The translations under genes and the position numbers were made by a program. Of a stretch of 33,901 bases of DNA, positions 32,054 through 33,901 are shown in pieces; position 1 is the first letter of the stretch, and every line of letters begins with the position of its first letter. The notes under the pieces were generated by a model. That model searched no databases. It saw nothing but the letters and a program-made list of their open reading frames with translations, and was not told the origin of the DNA. This DNA is from an uncultured Alphaproteobacteria bacterium (GTDB lineage Bacteria; Pseudomonadota; Alphaproteobacteria; Sneathiellales; Sneathiellaceae). The stretch spans positions 1 to 33,901 of the forward strand of contig CAJXWA010000015.1 in the NCBI GenBank assembly GCA_913062525.1, read 5' to 3'.

Positions 32054-33178
32054 ATGAAAAAAGTGTCTCTAACAGTTTTGATGATCTTCGGTATGCAAGC
32101 CTTGTTGGTTGGATGCGCGTTGGGGCCGGATCCTGTTCTTCTTCAAAAAATTGATAATTTTTCGGTGGGAGCCATATCTCTCGCGTCAGCCGTGAACAAA
32201 AGATATGACATGGCGGAAAATGCCCACCGAAGTGCCCTTCAAAGTAATCTGAATCTACAATTGGAACTTGGAGGCTCTCCCGAAGTCACGGCGCCGGATC
32301 TATTTAGCCCGGATGTGAGGGCGTCCCGGTACGCAATTTTGCGGGCCATTCAAATCTACGCAGGTAACCTTCAGCAAGTTTATGACAGTGAGATCAAAAA
32401 TAATTATCAAAACGCGCATGTGGCAGAGATCCCTTTTGCGGCCCTGAAATCGTTAAATCCAAAGGATTTCGATTTGAAAAGGTCTTTAGGTGATCTACAG
32501 GTCGAAAATTTAGTGACATCCTTGAGTGGGTTTTCAAAACTGCTGTTTTACCCAAAGCGTGACCGTAAGGTTTCTGAAATTCTGGCAACGGCGCATCCCT
32601 TTATCGAGAAGGCCGCTATATTGTTGTATTTGGACTTAGGCGCACCAAAAGACTTGCATGAAAAATGCGCGTTTGCACCAGCTTCCACGGTGAAGACAGG
32701 GAATGTGATTGACCTGCAGCTCTGCCGTGGTGGGGTGCGAGGAATGATGAAAACCGCTATTAGTTCAAGCTTGCAAACTTGGAATTTACGTCTGCAACTC
32801 AACAGTCTAAATTCAAGCGCCAGTGCAGAACGCGCCCAAATTGTTCGCAAAATATACGACGTTGAACAAGCAGGCTCGCAACAAGACCACTTGATGCAAA
32901 ATTTGCAAGGGGCCCTAATTGAAATGGTCTCAGCGCATCTCCTCTTGGTTGAAGAATTTGCAGGCGACGCTGGAAAAGGCTCCTCCAAGGCAAAAATAAC
33001 GCCACCACTTCTACTGAGCTCGCCCCAAAATGCAGAGGGTCAGAAAATTCCGGGTTCGGATGCAACATCCCCAAATGTTTCGGTTCAGGAATTCACAATT
33101 CAGGTGAAAAGTCTGTCTGATCAGTCTGAAAGTTTCGATAAATTCTTTGAAAATTCTGATCAGGAAACCAACTCATGA
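32054..33178 (+). CDS. predicted lipoprotein of unknown function
   Basis: I do not recognise the family. The 374-residue protein starts with a lipoprotein signal (MKKVSLTVLMIFGMQALLVGC) whose lipobox LVGC places the lipidated cysteine at residue 21. The residue after it is Ala, so outer-membrane sorting is expected. The body is mostly predicted helix, with leucine, glutamine and asparagine runs and few aromatic residues, and it ends in a serine/aspartate-rich tail. Two internal cysteines (in EKCAFAP and LQLCRGG) could form a disulfide. Its stop overlaps the next start (ATGA), so the two products are probably made together and may work as a pair. Confidence 0.7.
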   Translation: MKKVSLTVLMIFGMQALLVGCALGPDPVLLQKIDNFSVGAISLASAVNKRYDMAENAHRSALQSNLNLQLELGGSPEVTAPDLFSPDVRASRYAILRAIQIYAGNLQQVYDSEIKNNYQNAHVAEIPFAALKSLNPKDFDLKRSLGDLQVENLVTSLSGFSKLLFYPKRDRKVSEILATAHPFIEKAAILLYLDLGAPKDLHEKCAFAPASTVKTGNVIDLQLCRGGVRGMMKTAISSSLQTWNLRLQLNSLNSSASAERAQIVRKIYDVEQAGSQQDHLMQNLQGALIEMVSAHLLLVEEFAGDAGKGSSKAKITPPLLLSSPQNAEGQKIPGSDATSPNVSVQEFTIQVKSLSDQSESFDKFFENSDQETNS

Positions 33179-33492
33179 TTATTCAAAAAAATGCCATCAG
33201 CACCTTGCAAGAAGCAATGGAAAATCTCAACAAGCAAGATATCGCAGAGCTTTCTATGGAGGGGCAACTGCAATTACTAGTAGCCCAGCGAGCGGTCTAC
33301 CTTGAACTTCAAGCCCAGCAGGCCAGCCAAATGCAATCTGCAACGACAGAGTTTGTCATGATAACAACTGGCCTGAAAGACAGTGAAAACGGCTTTCGAG
33401 ATATTCAGAAATGGGCAAAAACAGCTGAGAAAACTGGGAAATTTGTGAATGGTCTGTTGAAAGGGATTTCTCTCATCCTGACTCTGCTTTAG
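33175..33492 (+). CDS. small protein coupled to the lipoprotein gene, function unknown
   Basis: A 105-residue protein with no recognisable domain. It is mostly helical, rich in glutamine and alanine in the middle (LQAQQASQMQSA). It ends in a short hydrophobic stretch (GLLKGISLILTLL) that could insert into or lie on a membrane. It has no signal peptide. Its ATG overlaps the stop of the upstream lipoprotein gene by four bases (ATGA), which implies translational coupling. Its stop overlaps that of the convergent NUDIX gene by three bases. Confidence 0.65.
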   Translation: MIIQKNAISTLQEAMENLNKQDIAELSMEGQLQLLVAQRAVYLELQAQQASQMQSATTEFVMITTGLKDSENGFRDIQKWAKTAEKTGKFVNGLLKGISLILTLL

Positions 33493-33901
33493 CTTTTCTT
33501 GCTACCTGGATCCATCATGGGATCTATTAATCTGCGTGTAAGGCTGTAGTCAGCTTCCGCAGGAATGTTGAGGAATTTACCTTCATCAGTAATTTCCACT
33601 TGCGGGAGAACCGTCACGGTTTTCGTGAGAGCAGATTTCTCTACGGCCTCTTTTGCAGTCTCATAGCGCGTCAGATATTCCACATTCATCATGGTTGGGA
33701 AGATAATCGTATAGGTTCCCTCATCAGCGCCTTTCATGGCTTCGTTGGGGCCAATCCAAACAGAGTCCACAGATTCCTCACCGTCATGAATAGCAAGCTG
33801 TTCTTCAGGGGCGAGAGCAATGAAAAAATGTGTATCAAAACGTTTGGGCATGAATGTTGGGGTCACCCAATGTGAGTAATGGGCGAGGAGATCTGTCGCC
33901 A
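33489..33901 (-). CDS. NUDIX-hydrolase-like protein, C-terminal part (cut by window edge)
   Basis: The reading frame stays open to the right edge: upstream of the first in-frame GTG (33866) the codons still encode a protein-like ATDLLAHYSHWVTPTFMPKR. So the gene starts outside the window. The visible 137 residues include HWVTP, PKRFDTHFFIALAP and WIGPNEAM, typical of the C-terminal region of a NUDIX family related to NUDT19-type acyl-CoA diphosphatases. The NUDIX box itself is not in view, so catalytic competence cannot be judged. Confidence 0.65.
   Translation of the reverse strand, partial: ATDLLAHYSHWVTPTFMPKRFDTHFFIALAPEEQLAIHDGEESVDSVWIGPNEAMKGADEGTYTIIFPTMMNVEYLTRYETAKEAVEKSALTKTVTVLPQVEITDEGKFLNIPAEADYSLTRRLIDPMMDPGSKKS

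Noticed and set aside
1-33901. tRNA genes, CRISPR arrays, insertion sequences and prophage signs
   Set aside because: Reading both strands by eye, I found no tRNA-like cloverleaf with a recognisable T-loop, no regularly spaced repeats, and no transposase or integrase.

Overview
The window looks like chromosomal DNA of a marine-type, Gram-negative alphaproteobacterium. It has Tat and Sec signal peptides, a complete Paracoccus-type sox order, an alphaproteobacterial style of regulators, and a base composition that looks mid-40s % GC by eye. I cannot name the genus. I see no insertion sequence, CRISPR array, rRNA or tRNA. Genes are packed tightly on both strands.

Region 1 (1-8190) is a thiosulfate-oxidation locus. 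On the minus strand lie soxV-W-X-Y-Z-A-B and the start of soxC, which runs off the left edge. Divergently transcribed are soxS, a secreted GlcG/HbpS-like protein, an ArsR-family regulator (soxR) with a persulfide-sensing cysteine pair, and a YeeE/YedE transporter (soxT). Together they encode the periplasmic SoxXA/YZ/B/CD machine, the thiol supply and maintenance system (SoxV, SoxW, SoxS), the sensor-repressor and a sulfur transporter.

Region 2 (8252-14984) is a compact minus-strand operon: a membrane di-iron desaturase-like protein, a PhnD-like binding protein without a signal peptide, an MttB-family methyltransferase without pyrrolysine, and a dimethylglycine/sarcosine-dehydrogenase-like flavoprotein fused to a folate-binding GcvT domain. 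A divergent XRE regulator faces it. I read it as a methylated-amine demethylation module of unknown substrate. A periplasmic multicopper oxidase (14994-16421) follows, convergent with the regulator.

Region 3 (16611-19975) is a three-gene overlapping operon: a TPR plus CDP-glycerol-phosphotransferase-like enzyme, an IspD/TarI-like cytidylyltransferase and a mannitol-1-phosphate-dehydrogenase-like enzyme. The set predicts a CDP-polyol (possibly CDP-mannitol) pathway feeding a phosphopolyol surface modification, which is unusual in this kind of organism.

Region 4 (20072-26400) holds a PhnA-domain protein, a tandem pair of equal-length GNAT-like paralogues, a crotonase lacking both canonical catalytic glutamates, a chemoreceptor with three tandem CHASE3-like sensor repeats, a strong bidirectional terminator and a double-ACT protein.

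Region 5 (26606-33901) holds an MshEN-like/AAA+ ATPase, a convergent LuxR-type response regulator, a HutC/GntR regulator, a candidate orphan small RNA with its own promoter and terminator, htpG with a heat-shock-like promoter and terminator, an unknown lipoprotein coupled to an unknown small protein, and a NUDIX protein cut by the right edge.

The strongest candidates for undescribed biology are the amine-demethylation cassette, the CDP-polyol cassette, the MshEN-AAA+ protein and the orphan small RNA.
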